Part shown: in pieces, positions 32,449 to 42,100 of the stretch
Numbering within the stretch: the stretch's first letter is position 1
Layout of the letters: each line of letters opens with the position of its first letter
Assembly (NCBI GenBank): GCA_964398185.1
Contig: CAYNML010000002.1
Coordinates: forward strand, 62,001-126,000
Length of the DNA: 64,000 nt
From: Fen-1058 sp964398185
Lineage (GTDB): Bacteria; Chloroflexota; Anaerolineae; Fen-1058
Reading direction: 5' to 3'
Translations under genes and position numbers: made by a program
Notes under the pieces: generated by a model
Told to the model about the DNA's origin: nothing
What the model saw: the letters and a program-made list of their open reading frames with translations, nothing else
Database searches by the model: none

Positions 32449-32550
32449 AGGCGTGATTGAACCAATCACTGTTATTGTATGTGCGCGCGGTGAAAAGTCA
32501 ACGGGAGGATTGGGCTATTGTTGGAAGTCACCAACGAAACAGGTCGGGTT

Positions 32551-33234
32551 TCAATTTTCGATCGGCAGCGGATCGCCCAGCACGGGCAGGGGGCGCGTGA
32601 TGTTCACGTCGATCCACGCGCCGAGCGTGGCGAGCATTTCACGGAGCAGCCACAGCGTCTGCGCGCCGCTCGTGTAATTGCGCCGATCGGCTTTGAGGCC
32701 GAGGCTGTCAATGCCGAAGGCGTCGCACAGGTACAGGGCGCGTTCGAGATGGAATGCCTGCGTGACAAGGATGGCGCGCTGCACGCCGAAGATTTCTTTG
32801 GCGCGGTAGCAGCTGTCGTACGTGCGGCGGCCGGCGTAGTCGAGCACCAGGTCTGCGTCGGGCACGCCGAGCTCGATCGCGGCGCGGCGCATGGCTTCCG
32901 GTTCGTTGTAGTTCTCGAAGCGATTGTCGCCGGTGAGGAGCAGTTTGGTGACGAGGCCGCGCTGATAGAGATCGACGGCGGTGGCGACGCGATCGTACAA
33001 CACGCGCGTCGGCTCACCCGATCGCGTCAACCCGGCCCCGAAGACGATGGCAATGTTTCTCTGCTCATCGCGCGGCAGGTCGGCGCTGGTCTGGTAGATG
33101 CGCGCCGCGTAGGTATTGCTCAGCCACACGTTGAATGCAACGATGATGGCGGCGCCGCTCGCGCTGAGAATGAGCAGGGTGATGACGAGGCGTTTGAAAA
33201 GACGTTGGAATGATTTGAATGACAGGTTACGCAT
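32551..33234 (-). CDS. sanA: SanA/YdcF-like DUF218 membrane protein
   Basis: A 227-residue protein with one N-terminal helix (LVITLLILSASGAAIIVAFNVWL) and a DUF218 domain: IAIVFGAGLTRSGEPTRVLYDRV, LLLTGDNRFENYNEPEAM, DYAGRRTYDSCYRAKEIFG and ILVTQAFHLERALYLC. SanA-like proteins affect envelope barrier function. ATG 33234 lies seven bases after a perfect TATAAT (33247-33242), suggesting a leaderless start; the open frame extends upstream across a terminator hairpin and is not used. Confidence 0.88.
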   Translation of the reverse strand: MRNLSFKSFQRLFKRLVITLLILSASGAAIIVAFNVWLSNTYAARIYQTSADLPRDEQRNIAIVFGAGLTRSGEPTRVLYDRVATAVDLYQRGLVTKLLLTGDNRFENYNEPEAMRRAAIELGVPDADLVLDYAGRRTYDSCYRAKEIFGVQRAILVTQAFHLERALYLCDAFGIDSLGLKADRRNYTSGAQTLWLLREMLATLGAWIDVNITRPLPVLGDPLPIEN

Positions 33235-33275
33235 GGCAAAAATTATAGCAGCTGGCTTTGAAGAGGAGATGAAGA

Positions 33276-33308
33276 CCCCGGCGGTTGCAGGGAATGCAAC
33301 CGCCGGGG
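33276..33308 (-). terminator. valS terminator-like hairpin
   Basis: Arms ccccggcggttgca and tgcaaccgccgggg with a small loop, just after valS and before the SanA promoter. No long T-run follows. Confidence 0.65.
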
Positions 33309-33400
33309 CGGAGCGGTGTGTCGGAAGTCTATAGCAACTGGGGAAGGGAACGAAGCCTGGCTCTCGTGAGTATTCGCTTCCTTCGTTATTCGATGTTGTC

Positions 33401-36109
33401 TTACCCCAACCGTTCGATCTGCTCTCGCAGTTTCTCTGCCTTGGCCTGAAAATCAGCCAGTTTATCGCTCTCTTTTTGCACCACATTCGCCGGCGCTTTG
33501 TTGGCGAAGTCGCTGCCCAGCAGTTTGGTGATGCGGTCAATCTGCGCGCTGAGGTCCTTCATCTCTTTGCCCAACCGCTCGCGCTCGGCGGCCAGATCGA
33601 TCATCTGGGCGAGAGGCAGGTAGATCGTGGCGCTGCTGGTCACGATGGGCAGCGCGCCCTGCGGCTCGGCCTGCAACCGATCAGCCACGTACAACGCCAC
33701 GGGATCGAGCCGCGCCAGGAAAGCCAACTCGGCACGCAGTGATTCGAAGAGCTCGGCCTTCTCGACGGAAGCGATCATCACCGCCAGCTTCTTGCCCGCT
33801 TCCACGTTGCGTTCGGCTCGCGCATTGCGAATGGCGCGCACGGCGTCCATGAGTAGATTCATATCCGCTTCGGCGGAAAGATCGATCGGGCCGGGCGTGG
33901 GCCACGCGGCGATGATCAACGCTTCGCCCCACGACGTGTTGTCGATCGCCTTCTTTAAGTTCTGCCAGATCTCTTCGGTGACATAGGGAATGTAGGGATG
34001 CAGCAGCCGCAGGGTGCGATCGAGCACGTGCACCAGCACGGCGGCAGTGCGCGCCTGCGCCTGTGGATCGCCGGAGTTCAGCGGAATCTTCGACATCTCG
34101 ATGTACCAGTCGGCGTACTCGCCCCACAGGAATTCATAGGCTTGTCGTCCCGCTTCGCCGAATTCGTAGTTGTCCAGCAGGCGCGTCACGCTGGCGATGG
34201 TCTGGTTCAGGCGGGACAAGATCCAGCGATCGGGCAAAGAGAAACCGGTTGTTAGTGGCTGGTTGTTGGTTGCTGGTTGTTCAAGCTCGGCCAACTGATC
34301 CCCGATCACTGATCCTTGATCACTGCTTTCCAGATTGCTGATCACAAAACGCGCGGCATTCCACAACTTGTTGGCAAAGTTGCGATTGGCTTCCACGCGG
34401 CTGAGGCCGATGTTGAGATCGTTGCCGGGCGTGCCCATCGTCAACAACGTGAAGCGAAAGGCGTCGGTGCCGAATTCGTCCACGATCTCGATCGGGTCGA
34501 GCGTGTTGCCCAGCGACTTGCTGAACTTGCGGCCGTGCTCGTCGCGCACGAGGCCGTGCAGGTACACGGTGTGGAACGGCGGCTGGCCCGTCATTTCCAG
34601 GCCCTGCATGATCATGCGCGCCACCCAGAAGAACAAGATGTCGTAACCGGTTTCCAGCACGCTCGTCGGATAGTAGGTGCGTAGATCGGGCGTGTCATCC
34701 GGCCAGCCCAGCGTGCTGAACGGCCACAAGCCCGACGAGAACCACGTGTCCAACACGTCGGGGTCCTGCCGCAAGTGATGACTGTGACACGTGGGGCACT
34801 CCGTCGGATCGAGGCGCGCGGCAAATTCATGATCGCACGCTGCGCACGTCCACACCGGAATGCGATGGCCCCACCACAACTGGCGGCTGATGCACCAATC
34901 CTTGATCGTCTCCGGGTTCATCCAGTTGTAGTACACCTTCTCGAAGCGTTCCGGGATGATCTTGATCTGGCCGGTTTCCACCGCCCGATAAGCTTTCTCC
35001 GCCAACGGCCTGATCTTCACGTACCACTGCGTCGAGAGCATCGGCTCCACAATTTCGCCGCCGCGCTGCGCGCGCGGGATGCTGGTACGATACGGCTCGG
35101 TTTTGATGGTCAAGCCCGCTGCTTCCATGTCGGCCCAGAATTTCTTGCGCGCCTCAAAGCGATCAAGTCCGGCATACGGCCCGCCGTTCTCGTTGATCTG
35201 CGCGTCCAACGTGAGGATGTTGATGATGGGCAGGTGATGCCGTTGGGCGATCTCGTAATCGATCGGGTCATGGCCGGGCGTGATCTTCAACGCGCCGCCG
35301 CCAAATTCTCGATCGACCCGCTCATCCCCGATGACGGGAATCTCGCGGTTAAGAATCGGCACGATGGCCATCTTGCCGATGAGCCAGTTGTAGCGCTCGT
35401 CGTCGGGATGCACGGCCACGGCGGTGTCGCCGAGGATCGTCTCGGGGCGCACGGTCGCCACGGGCAGATAGCCGTCGGTGTCTTTGATGAAATACTTGAA
35501 GTAGTACAGCGTCGCTTCTTCGTCGCTGTATTCCACTTCGATGTCGGACACGGCGGTCTTGAGGCCCGGCGACCAGTTCACCAGCCGCGTGCCGCGATAG
35601 ATTAGCCCCTTCTCGTACAGGCGCACAAAGGCTTCGCGCACCGCGCGGCTGAGTCCTTCGTCGAGCGTGAAGCGCTCGCGATCCCAATCGCACGACGCGC
35701 CGAGGCGGCGAATCTGCGTCTGGATGATGCCGCCGTACTTGGCCTTCCACTCCCACACGCGCTTCACGAACTCCTCGCGGCCCAGCTCGGCTTTGCTGAT
35801 GCCTTGTGAACGCAGTAGTTTTTCCACTTGCAGCTGCGTGGCGATGCCGGCGTGATCCATGCCGGGCACCCACAGCGCGCGCTTGCCCTGCATGCGCGCA
35901 TAGCGGATCATCAAGTCTTCCACGCCGACGAACATGGCATGTCCCCAGTGCAATTCGCCGGTGACGTTGGGCGGCGGGATCGAGATCACGAACGGTTCCG
36001 CGCTTTGATCGCGCGCCGCTTCGGGCTTGAACCAGCCGTTCTTCCACCACCAGTCGTACAGGCGCTGCTCGGTGGACGCAAAGTCGTAAGTCTTGGGCAT
36101 GTCGGTCAT
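33401..36109 (-). CDS. valS: Valyl-tRNA synthetase with an in-frame repeat insertion
   Basis: A 902-residue class I synthetase that charges tRNA-Val. ATG 36109 has a GGAGG ribosome-binding site. HIGH motif: PPPNVTGELHWGHA; KMSKS motif: KFSKSLGN. A Cys-x2-Cys ... Cys-x2-Cys zinc ribbon (CAACDHE to CPTCHSHH) resembles the Thermus/archaeal type. The C-terminus is a coiled coil (ERERLGKEMKDLSAQIDRI). Between ARFVIS and the anticodon-domain start SLPDRWILSRLN lie about 33 residues, some 20 more than expected; they are coded by short-word repeats (34241-34326). Controlled by a T-box leader. Confidence 0.95.
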   Translation of the reverse strand: MTDMPKTYDFASTEQRLYDWWWKNGWFKPEAARDQSAEPFVISIPPPNVTGELHWGHAMFVGVEDLMIRYARMQGKRALWVPGMDHAGIATQLQVEKLLRSQGISKAELGREEFVKRVWEWKAKYGGIIQTQIRRLGASCDWDRERFTLDEGLSRAVREAFVRLYEKGLIYRGTRLVNWSPGLKTAVSDIEVEYSDEEATLYYFKYFIKDTDGYLPVATVRPETILGDTAVAVHPDDERYNWLIGKMAIVPILNREIPVIGDERVDREFGGGALKITPGHDPIDYEIAQRHHLPIINILTLDAQINENGGPYAGLDRFEARKKFWADMEAAGLTIKTEPYRTSIPRAQRGGEIVEPMLSTQWYVKIRPLAEKAYRAVETGQIKIIPERFEKVYYNWMNPETIKDWCISRQLWWGHRIPVWTCAACDHEFAARLDPTECPTCHSHHLRQDPDVLDTWFSSGLWPFSTLGWPDDTPDLRTYYPTSVLETGYDILFFWVARMIMQGLEMTGQPPFHTVYLHGLVRDEHGRKFSKSLGNTLDPIEIVDEFGTDAFRFTLLTMGTPGNDLNIGLSRVEANRNFANKLWNAARFVISNLESSDQGSVIGDQLAELEQPATNNQPLTTGFSLPDRWILSRLNQTIASVTRLLDNYEFGEAGRQAYEFLWGEYADWYIEMSKIPLNSGDPQAQARTAAVLVHVLDRTLRLLHPYIPYVTEEIWQNLKKAIDNTSWGEALIIAAWPTPGPIDLSAEADMNLLMDAVRAIRNARAERNVEAGKKLAVMIASVEKAELFESLRAELAFLARLDPVALYVADRLQAEPQGALPIVTSSATIYLPLAQMIDLAAERERLGKEMKDLSAQIDRITKLLGSDFANKAPANVVQKESDKLADFQAKAEKLREQIERLG
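34241..34326. repeat. Short-word repeat inside valS
   Basis: gttggttgctggttgtt words and gatcactgatccttgatcac words, the same style as the spacer repeats, lie in frame within valS. They are read as an Asn/Gln/Thr-rich peptide (EQPATNNQPLTTG, then DQGSVIGDQ on the N-terminal side). Confidence 0.75.
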
Positions 36110-36117
36110 ATTACCTC

Positions 36118-36198
36118 CAATGATCAATGATCAATGATCAATGATCAATTCAGTCAGGCGCCATACGGCATTATTCATTGAACATTGTTCATTGTAAA
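36118..36198. repeat. Short-word repeat in the valS leader (tcaatgatcaatga words)
   Basis: Four tandem tgatcaa words followed by attcattgaacattgttcattg words; the two blocks are partly complementary. It lies between the T-box terminator and the valS ribosome-binding site. Confidence 0.65.
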
Positions 36199-36200
36199 TT

Positions 36201-36546
36201 GAAAAGCCGTCTTCATCGACAAGGACGAAAACGGCTTCCGTGGTACCACCTTGATTCGGCAACAGATTGACACCGGATAAACGGATGAGTGAACGGAGGT
36301 AATCCGTTTATTCGTTGTCGCTTCGTTGCCACGCTTTGGCGCTATAACGGGCGAACCCGGATTGATCTACTTGTCGCGCAAGTTTCAAACTTGCGCCACT
36401 TTCTGCAATCGACTCCCGAGCGACGTTCGGCGCTGCTGCTTGGTGAAGGCTCTCAGCCGGTGACCTTCATTCTCTGGCAAGAGGTTGCGGCACCGCGTGC
36501 CGCGCGCCTACTCTTCTCGATCAACGTCAACGCTCTTCAGTTGTGC
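36201..36546 (-). promoter_or_regulatory. T-box leader of valS
   Basis: On the minus strand the conserved T-box AAGGTGGTACCACGG occurs at about 36238-36252. A terminator (arms agccgt/acggct with paired inner bases, 36205-36236, then TTTT) overlaps the 3' half of the antiterminator. Upstream lie a GAGAAGAGTA-type element and CAGAGAATGAAGG of stem I; GAACGTCGCTCGGGAG contains GTC, the likely valine specifier (36424-36422). A dispersed caagttt/aaacttg palindrome (36373-36396) sits in the variable part between stem I and the T-box. Uncharged tRNA-Val should promote read-through into valS. Confidence 0.92.
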
Positions 36547-36552
36547 GCGCGG

Positions 36553-36581
36553 ATTATAGCCGAGGTTTCAGCGTTTGGCAA
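36553..36581 (-). promoter_or_regulatory. valS promoter
   Basis: On the minus strand TTGCCA (36581-36576), a 17 bp spacer, then TATAAT (36558-36553). The -35 box lies in the 3' remnant of the C39-like gene. Confidence 0.88.
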
Positions 36582-36609
36582 TGACCGCGTAAGCCAGGCT
36601 CATCTCCTT

Positions 36610-37032
36610 TCAGGCCAGGAGGAAGTCGTTGTGTGGCACGGCCACAACAGACTGGGACGTTGCCGGATCTTGAATGTAAACACCTTCCTGATCGATCCCG
36701 ATGACCACGACCGCATGTTGTGCCAAACGCTGGCGAGTATACGGGAGCTCGCCCATTTGCACAAAAGCGATTACCGGGAGATCGTTGTTTAGCCAGGCGT
36801 CCAAATCGATCAGTTCGTTAGCTTTGCCATATTCAACGACAATCTGATCTGAATGCAGTCGGCGCAGGTGTGAATACGGAGTGCCCAGCTGTGGGTGTGT
36901 ACTCATGAGGCGCGCCAATTCGGCCTGGGAACGCTGAACCCCCAGGTAAGCTAGCGCCATTTGGGCGTAAGCAGGCAGACAGCCGGCCTCAGCCTCTTGT
37001 GGAAAGTGAGGCACTGCCAAGATTTTCGGCAT
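36610..37032 (-). CDS. C39-like peptidase-fold protein with late nonsense codon
   Basis: A 140-residue papain-like C39_2 domain: Cys18 in EAGCLPAYAQM, His106 in AQHAVVVIGID and Asp122 in IQDPAT form the expected triad. Proteins of this kind appear to be peptidase-like or bacteriocin-processing-like. The frame ends FLLA-TGA, but the bases after it continue in frame as KEMSLAYAVIAKR before a second TGA (36568-36570). That matches the usual FLLAW-E-xxYAVI ending of the family, so TGG has probably become TGA. Its start overlaps the preceding gene by 44 bases. Confidence 0.75.
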   Translation of the reverse strand: MPKILAVPHFPQEAEAGCLPAYAQMALAYLGVQRSQAELARLMSTHPQLGTPYSHLRRLHSDQIVVEYGKANELIDLDAWLNNDLPVIAFVQMGELPYTRQRLAQHAVVVIGIDQEGVYIQDPATSQSVVAVPHNDFLLA

Positions 37033-37372
37033 TGTGCGTCAATTCATCGAGCAGGGTGGCGGTAGCCAGAACATCGCCGGTTTCGGCATCGACATCGAGG
37101 TAGCCGATGGGTCCGCGCGGATCGTGGAACGGCGAACCAAGCATGACCGGAAAATGCCAGGTGCGCCGGTTTGCGGCTTGGACCAGCGTCGCCGAACCGG
37201 GCATACAGGCATCACCGACGTTTTCGGCTAGCCACAGCGCCGCCTTGCGCCGTGCCTGCCGCTCTTCCAGCAAGGCCGGCACGATGGTGACGAACACCCG
37301 CGTGCCGTCAGGCACATCGGCGGGCAGCCGGATGTTTCCGTGTTGAACCACCGCTTCGTAGGTTTGCAGCAT
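36989..37372 (-). CDS. Hypothetical partner of the C39-like protein
   Basis: A 127-residue protein beginning MLQTYEAVVQHGNIRLPADVPDGTRVFVTIVP, a segment that resembles the antitoxin/AbrB-like openings seen before peptidase or toxin genes, followed by RTWHFPVMLGSPFHDPRGPIGYLDVDAETGDVL. GAGGTGG is a good ribosome-binding site for ATG 37372. It overlaps the C39-like gene start by 44 bases, so the two are probably translated together. Function not known. Confidence 0.65.
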   Translation of the reverse strand: MLQTYEAVVQHGNIRLPADVPDGTRVFVTIVPALLEERQARRKAALWLAENVGDACMPGSATLVQAANRRTWHFPVMLGSPFHDPRGPIGYLDVDAETGDVLATATLLDELTHNAENLGSASLSTRG

Positions 37373-37428
37373 AGTCCACCTCATTTCTGCATGACGTGCG
37401 AGGTGATGTTATTGTACCATCGGCCAGA

Positions 37429-38013
37429 TCACTTGAAGAGCTGCTCCAGCAGCGGGATGCCGCTCTGGCACGCCCACGCGGTGACGCCCAGCCGAATGGC
37501 TTTGCCTGCCCAGGCGGCCAGCACGAACTTCCAGACCTTCATGCGCAGTGCCCCGGCGATGAGGCCGCCCACATCGAAGATGGGATTGGGGATCGCGCCA
37601 AGCAGGAAGATGGTCAGCATGCCGTGGCGCTGCATGAAGCGCGTCAGCTGCTCGTAGCGCTTGCCCTGCGGGATGAAGGCCTTGCCACCCGCGCCGGCCA
37701 TGTAGCCGGTCAGCTCGCCCAGCGCCGATCCCAGTCCCGCGACGACGCCGACACCGATCGGGCCGTAGAGTACCCCGGCGGCGCAGGCCACCACAAAGAC
37801 CGGCGCGGGAATGATCAACGTCGCATTGCCGATCAGGCTGATCAAGAACAAGCCGAGGTAGCCGTACTCACCCAGATTGCGCAGCTCGGCTTGATATTGA
37901 TTGGTGAACCACACGATCGCTAAGCTGATCCCAATTGCCAGCAGGAGCAGCAGGACTTGTCGGGCGCGCGAGGTGCGCGGCGCAGCACGGCGCGGCGTAT
38001 CGTTAGTGCTCAT
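37429..38013 (-). CDS. VTT-domain (DedA/TVP38-like) membrane protein
   Basis: A 194-residue membrane protein of the SNARE-associated/VTT family with about five hydrophobic segments. The core has GYLGLFLISLIGNATLIIPAP, GVGVVAGLGSALGELTGYMAGAGG and GMLTIFLLGAIPNPIFDVGGLIAG, including the family's conserved E-x-x-Y/G-R-type loop. Recent work links VTT proteins to lipid or undecaprenyl-phosphate movement; this fits its overlap with the wecA-type gene (38003-38013). Confidence 0.85.
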   Translation of the reverse strand: MSTNDTPRRAAPRTSRARQVLLLLLAIGISLAIVWFTNQYQAELRNLGEYGYLGLFLISLIGNATLIIPAPVFVVACAAGVLYGPIGVGVVAGLGSALGELTGYMAGAGGKAFIPQGKRYEQLTRFMQRHGMLTIFLLGAIPNPIFDVGGLIAGALRMKVWKFVLAAWAGKAIRLGVTAWACQSGIPLLEQLFK

Positions 38014-39043
38014 GATGCGTGGGACGAGGCCCGGCAGGTTGAGGTGTCGGCTTACGCCGAAACTCGAAGAACCACAGGCCATACAACGACACCAGCGCGG
38101 CCATCCCGCCGAGAAGATAGCCTTCCAGCACGGTGGCTTGCGTGACGAGAATGGCGAGCACGCCGTACATGCCGCTGATCAGATAGTGACTCATCACGGC
38201 TTCGCGCGTGGTGAAGCCCAGCCCCACCAGACGATGCGACACGTGATCTTTGCCCGGCGTGGTCAGCGGGTTCTTGCCGCGCCGCAAGCGCGAGATGAAC
38301 ACCAGCGTGGTGTCGAAGATAGGCATACCCATGACGATGATGGGCACCATCCACGTCACAAAGGGCACGTTGTCCGGGAAGCGCAGCTTGACGCCGATGG
38401 CCGCCAGCATGAAGCCCAGAAACAGGCTGCCGGTGTCGCCCATGAAGATCGAAGCGGGATTGAAGTTGTAGACCAGAAAGCCCAGCGTCGCGCCCAGCAG
38501 GGCGGCCGCCAATGCGCCCACGTAAATCTGACCGCTCATGGCCGCCATCACCACGAAGAAGGCCGCGCACACCGCCGCCACGCCGCTCGACAGGCCATCC
38601 ATGTTGTCCAGCAGGTTCAGCGAGTTGGTCAGACCCACCACCCAGATCAGGGTAATCGTGATGTTCATCCATTCTTCGGGCAGGGCGGTGACTTTGACGC
38701 CGGAGAGGATGAGGATCACCGCTGCCGCGATCTGGCCGATCAACTTCAAGATGGGACGCAGCCCCCAGCGATCATCGTAGAAGCCCAGCAGGGCCATCAG
38801 CGCCGCGCCTAACAGGATGCTGCTCAACTGTTGGATCTCAAAACGATCGCGCAGCAGCAACAGCGTGAACAGGCTGGCGATCACAATTGCGGCGCCGCCC
38901 AGCAGCGGCATGGGCTGCGCATGGACCTTGCGCGGATTGGGCTGATCCATGACACCGAGGCGCGGGGCGATCCGCCGCGCGACGGGCGTGGCGGCGAAAG
39001 CAATCAGCAGCGCACCGAGAAAGACGAGGATGGGAATGATCAT
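38003..39043 (-). CDS. wecA: WecA/MraY-family polyprenyl-phosphate glycosylphosphotransferase
   Basis: A 346-residue multi-helix enzyme that puts a sugar-1-phosphate (probably GlcNAc-1-P) on undecaprenyl phosphate to begin a surface glycan. Signature parts are MDQPNPRKVHAQPMPLLGG, LLGFYDDRWGL (DD motif), NSLNLLDNMDGLSSG, IFMGDTGSLFLGFML and SHRLVGLGFTTREAV. The His/Pro-rich tail is unusual but harmless. It lies in a run with a VTT protein and a Wzy-like protein. Confidence 0.9.
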   Translation of the reverse strand: MIIPILVFLGALLIAFAATPVARRIAPRLGVMDQPNPRKVHAQPMPLLGGAAIVIASLFTLLLLRDRFEIQQLSSILLGAALMALLGFYDDRWGLRPILKLIGQIAAAVILILSGVKVTALPEEWMNITITLIWVVGLTNSLNLLDNMDGLSSGVAAVCAAFFVVMAAMSGQIYVGALAAALLGATLGFLVYNFNPASIFMGDTGSLFLGFMLAAIGVKLRFPDNVPFVTWMVPIIVMGMPIFDTTLVFISRLRRGKNPLTTPGKDHVSHRLVGLGFTTREAVMSHYLISGMYGVLAILVTQATVLEGYLLGGMAALVSLYGLWFFEFRRKPTPQPAGPRPTHHEH

Positions 39044-39065
39044 GAGTTCATCACTTCAACAAGAT

Positions 39066-39095
39066 CGGGCGAGAGTGATGATTCACTCTCGCCCG
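39066..39095 (-). terminator. Hairpin between the Wzy-like and WecA-type genes
   Basis: Arms cgggcgagagtga and tcactctcgcccg around a short loop; only a weak T-rich tail follows on the minus strand. Confidence 0.6.
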
Positions 39096-39109
39096 GAGAA
39101 AGGCTGTGC

Positions 39110-42100
39110 TTACTGCGGAGGCTGGAAGGGCAGTGTGTCGGTCGGCGGGGTGCTGATGCCCAACTGCTGCTGCATCTGCGTAATCAACTGCTGCACGCCG
39201 TCTTTCTGCTCTTGCGGAGCCAGTTCCAGCGACTGCTGTGCCAGCGGCAGCGCTTCGGGCAAGCGCCCGGCCTGCGCCATCATCACCGCCGTGACATACA
39301 AATCATTCCAGCGATTGGCATCATTCTCCGCCAGTGGCAGCACCTGCTGCATGAGGCTGATCGCTTCGTCGAGGCGGTTCTGCGGATAGTAGATATTGCG
39401 GGCGATGGTGCGCAGCACCGGCAGCGAATTGGGATTCTTTTCCAGGAAGCCCAGCGACAGTCTTTCGGCCTCCGTGTAATTGCCCGTCGACAGCAGTTGG
39501 TTCACTGCGCCGCCCCACGCATCCAGGCTGCCGGAATTCATTGCCAACGCCCGGGTGTAGTATTCCTGCGCTTGATCAACCTGGCCCTGCGCCTGTTTCA
39601 ACTGCGCTTGCAGCAGGTAGGTCTGATCGTATTTGGCGTCGAGCTCCAACGAATGATCCAGCTTCGCCTGCGCTTCGGCCAGGTACGTATCGGCTTTGGC
39701 GGCGTCGCCGGTCTGCCGCGCCAGATCAGACATCGCCAGCTTGATCAGGCCCCATTCGTTCCACAGCTGGGCATTGTTGGGACTGAGCGCGGTGGCTTCT
39801 TGATAATACGTGCCCGCCGTTTCCAGTTCCTGCTGGCGCGCCGCGGGGTCAGACGCTTTCAGATCGGCCCAGCGGCGGTGCAGCCGTGCCAGGTTGGCGG
39901 AGTGATCGGTGTTGAGCGGATTCAACGCGCGGGCATGCGTCAGGATGATCTGCGCCGCAGACAACGTGTCGGCCTGGTTCAGCTGATAGATGTTCTCAAA
40001 GCTTAGCCCCAACAAACCGTCGATGGTGGTGTTGCCCGTCAGCAGCGAGGGCGTCTCCAGCGGCGTGCTGGCTTTGTCCAGGAAGGCCGCGCCCAGCCAA
40101 AGATGGTAGAAATCTTCCGTCGGATTCAGTTCGCGCGCGCGCTTGAAGTGCGCGATGGCCAGATCGACCTGGCCCGAAGCGCGAATGGCCTCGGCCTGCT
40201 TGTAGACGATGTCGGCCCGCACCGGATTCAGGTTGGTGATCGTCACCCCGATCAGCGCCACCAGCCCGATCGGGATCACGGCGGCCAGGCTCCACTCGTG
40301 CACCCAGCGCACGAGGCGGCCGCGCACTTCCAGCATCATCACGGCGGCCATGCTGAAGATGATGACGGCCACAAACACATAGAAGGTCGTCAACAGGTTC
40401 GAGATGGCGTCGGCGAACGACACCAGCGCGCCTGAGCGCGCCGCCAGTTCCTGGATGGTGCGGATCTGGGTCTGCGGCACCATGCTGCTGAAGCCCAGAA
40501 TTTGTCCGGCCTGCACCAGCCAGTAAAAGCCCGCCACGGCGATCGAGACGCCGTAATACACGCCGGTGGCTGCCCAGATATCGCGCGCCGAGATCATGTT
40601 GCGGCGGCGCAGTTCGGTCAGCGTGAGCAGTCCGCCGAAGAACCACGTGACGGCAAACATCAACAGCGCGCCAAAGGAGGTCTCATTGTTGTTGTACGGG
40701 CGCACCGTCAACGATTTCACGATCAAGTCCAGCACGCCCTGCGGTGCGCTGCCCGGCGCGGCGTTGATGAACTCGTAGCCCAGCGTGCCCAGGATTAGAG
40801 CGCCAGCCAGTGCCAGGGCCAGTACCGGCCCCAGCCACAGCGAGCGCGTGCTGTACGTCTCGCGTCTGGGCTGTGGGCGAGCCGTCGCAGCCGACGCGGC
40901 CCGGCGCACCTTCTTCTTGTTGTACGCCGCCGGACTTTCGAGCGGGGCCGCCGGGGCGGGGGCGGGAACCGGTCGGGTTTCAGTGTCTTCCGTGGGCACC
41001 CAGTGCAGGCCCAGCACCACCAGCAATCCGGCATAAGCCCAGAAGTAGGTGCGCGTCGAAGCAATGGCAATCCCGGCCAGGCTGATTTCCAGGTAGTGCG
41101 CCAGGATCGCGCCGAACAGCGCGACGATGGTGAAGATGTGCCCGCTCATTTCGATGGGCTGCCCGGCGGTGGGGTTGAACACGAAGCGGCCGATGAGGTA
41201 CATGAGCACGAAGAGCAGCGTGCCGCCCAGCGTGGCTGCGGCGAGATCGAGCAGGCGGTTGGCCGAGGTGAACGTTGCGCCGAAGATGGCCAGATCGATG
41301 ATGCCGATCAGTAAGGCGGCGATCAGAATGTAGACGCTGCGCGAAATCTTGAAGTGGAACAGCGCGAAGGCGATGACGTACAATACCAGCCCCGCCGTGA
41401 CGCCGGCGGGCCAGCCCGCGCCCATGAAGTTCACGTCGATGGCGGCCCCAAACCCGAGCGCGCCGATGAGGCCGAGAACGATCATGGCGCCGATCAGGGC
41501 CAGCGCCGCGCGCTTGTTGGGAATCCAGCCGATGAACTTCAGCGCGTAGAAGAACACGGCCAGGAACAGCCACTGCTCGATCACAAAGCCGACGGCGCCG
41601 GTGTTGACGAAGGCGTCCCACGTTTCGTTGTGGGAGCGATCGGGCGAGGCGTTGCGCGCTTCATAGTGCGCCAGGTCGGGCGGATAGAAGCGGTTGTACG
41701 CCACGTACATCGATTCCGGTCCGTAGCCGATGAGCGGGCGCAGGATGTTGAGGTTGTCCTGCGCGCCATCGGGAAATTGCAGCGGCTCGTGCGGCGTGAT
41801 CAACTTGACCGCGCCTTCCCAGATCAACGAACGGACCTTGCCTGTGCCGCCTTCGGATTCCAGCAGCGATGACAGGCGGCCAAACGCGCCGCTGTTGCGC
41901 GCCTCGACCATGACGGGATGATCGGAGAAGTTGATCAGGAACAGGCCCGCCGCGCCGACCGCGACGAACAAAATCCACGAAGCCCACAGCCAGCGCGCCG
42001 CGCTGCGCCGGATGCCCGCCGCCACCAGCAGCGGGACGAGACCGCCCAGCACCGCGCCCATCACCAGCAGCGTGATCTTGAACTGCGGCGGCGGAAACAA

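Noticed and set aside
36610..36612. TGA read as tryptophan (alternative genetic code)
   Set aside because: TGA ends many genes here in ATGA overlaps (metX, HEPN partner, vapB, LysM/HD), so the standard bacterial code applies.
36289..36792. 167-residue plus-strand frame
   Set aside because: Lies opposite the T-box leader and the C39-like gene and has no protein features.
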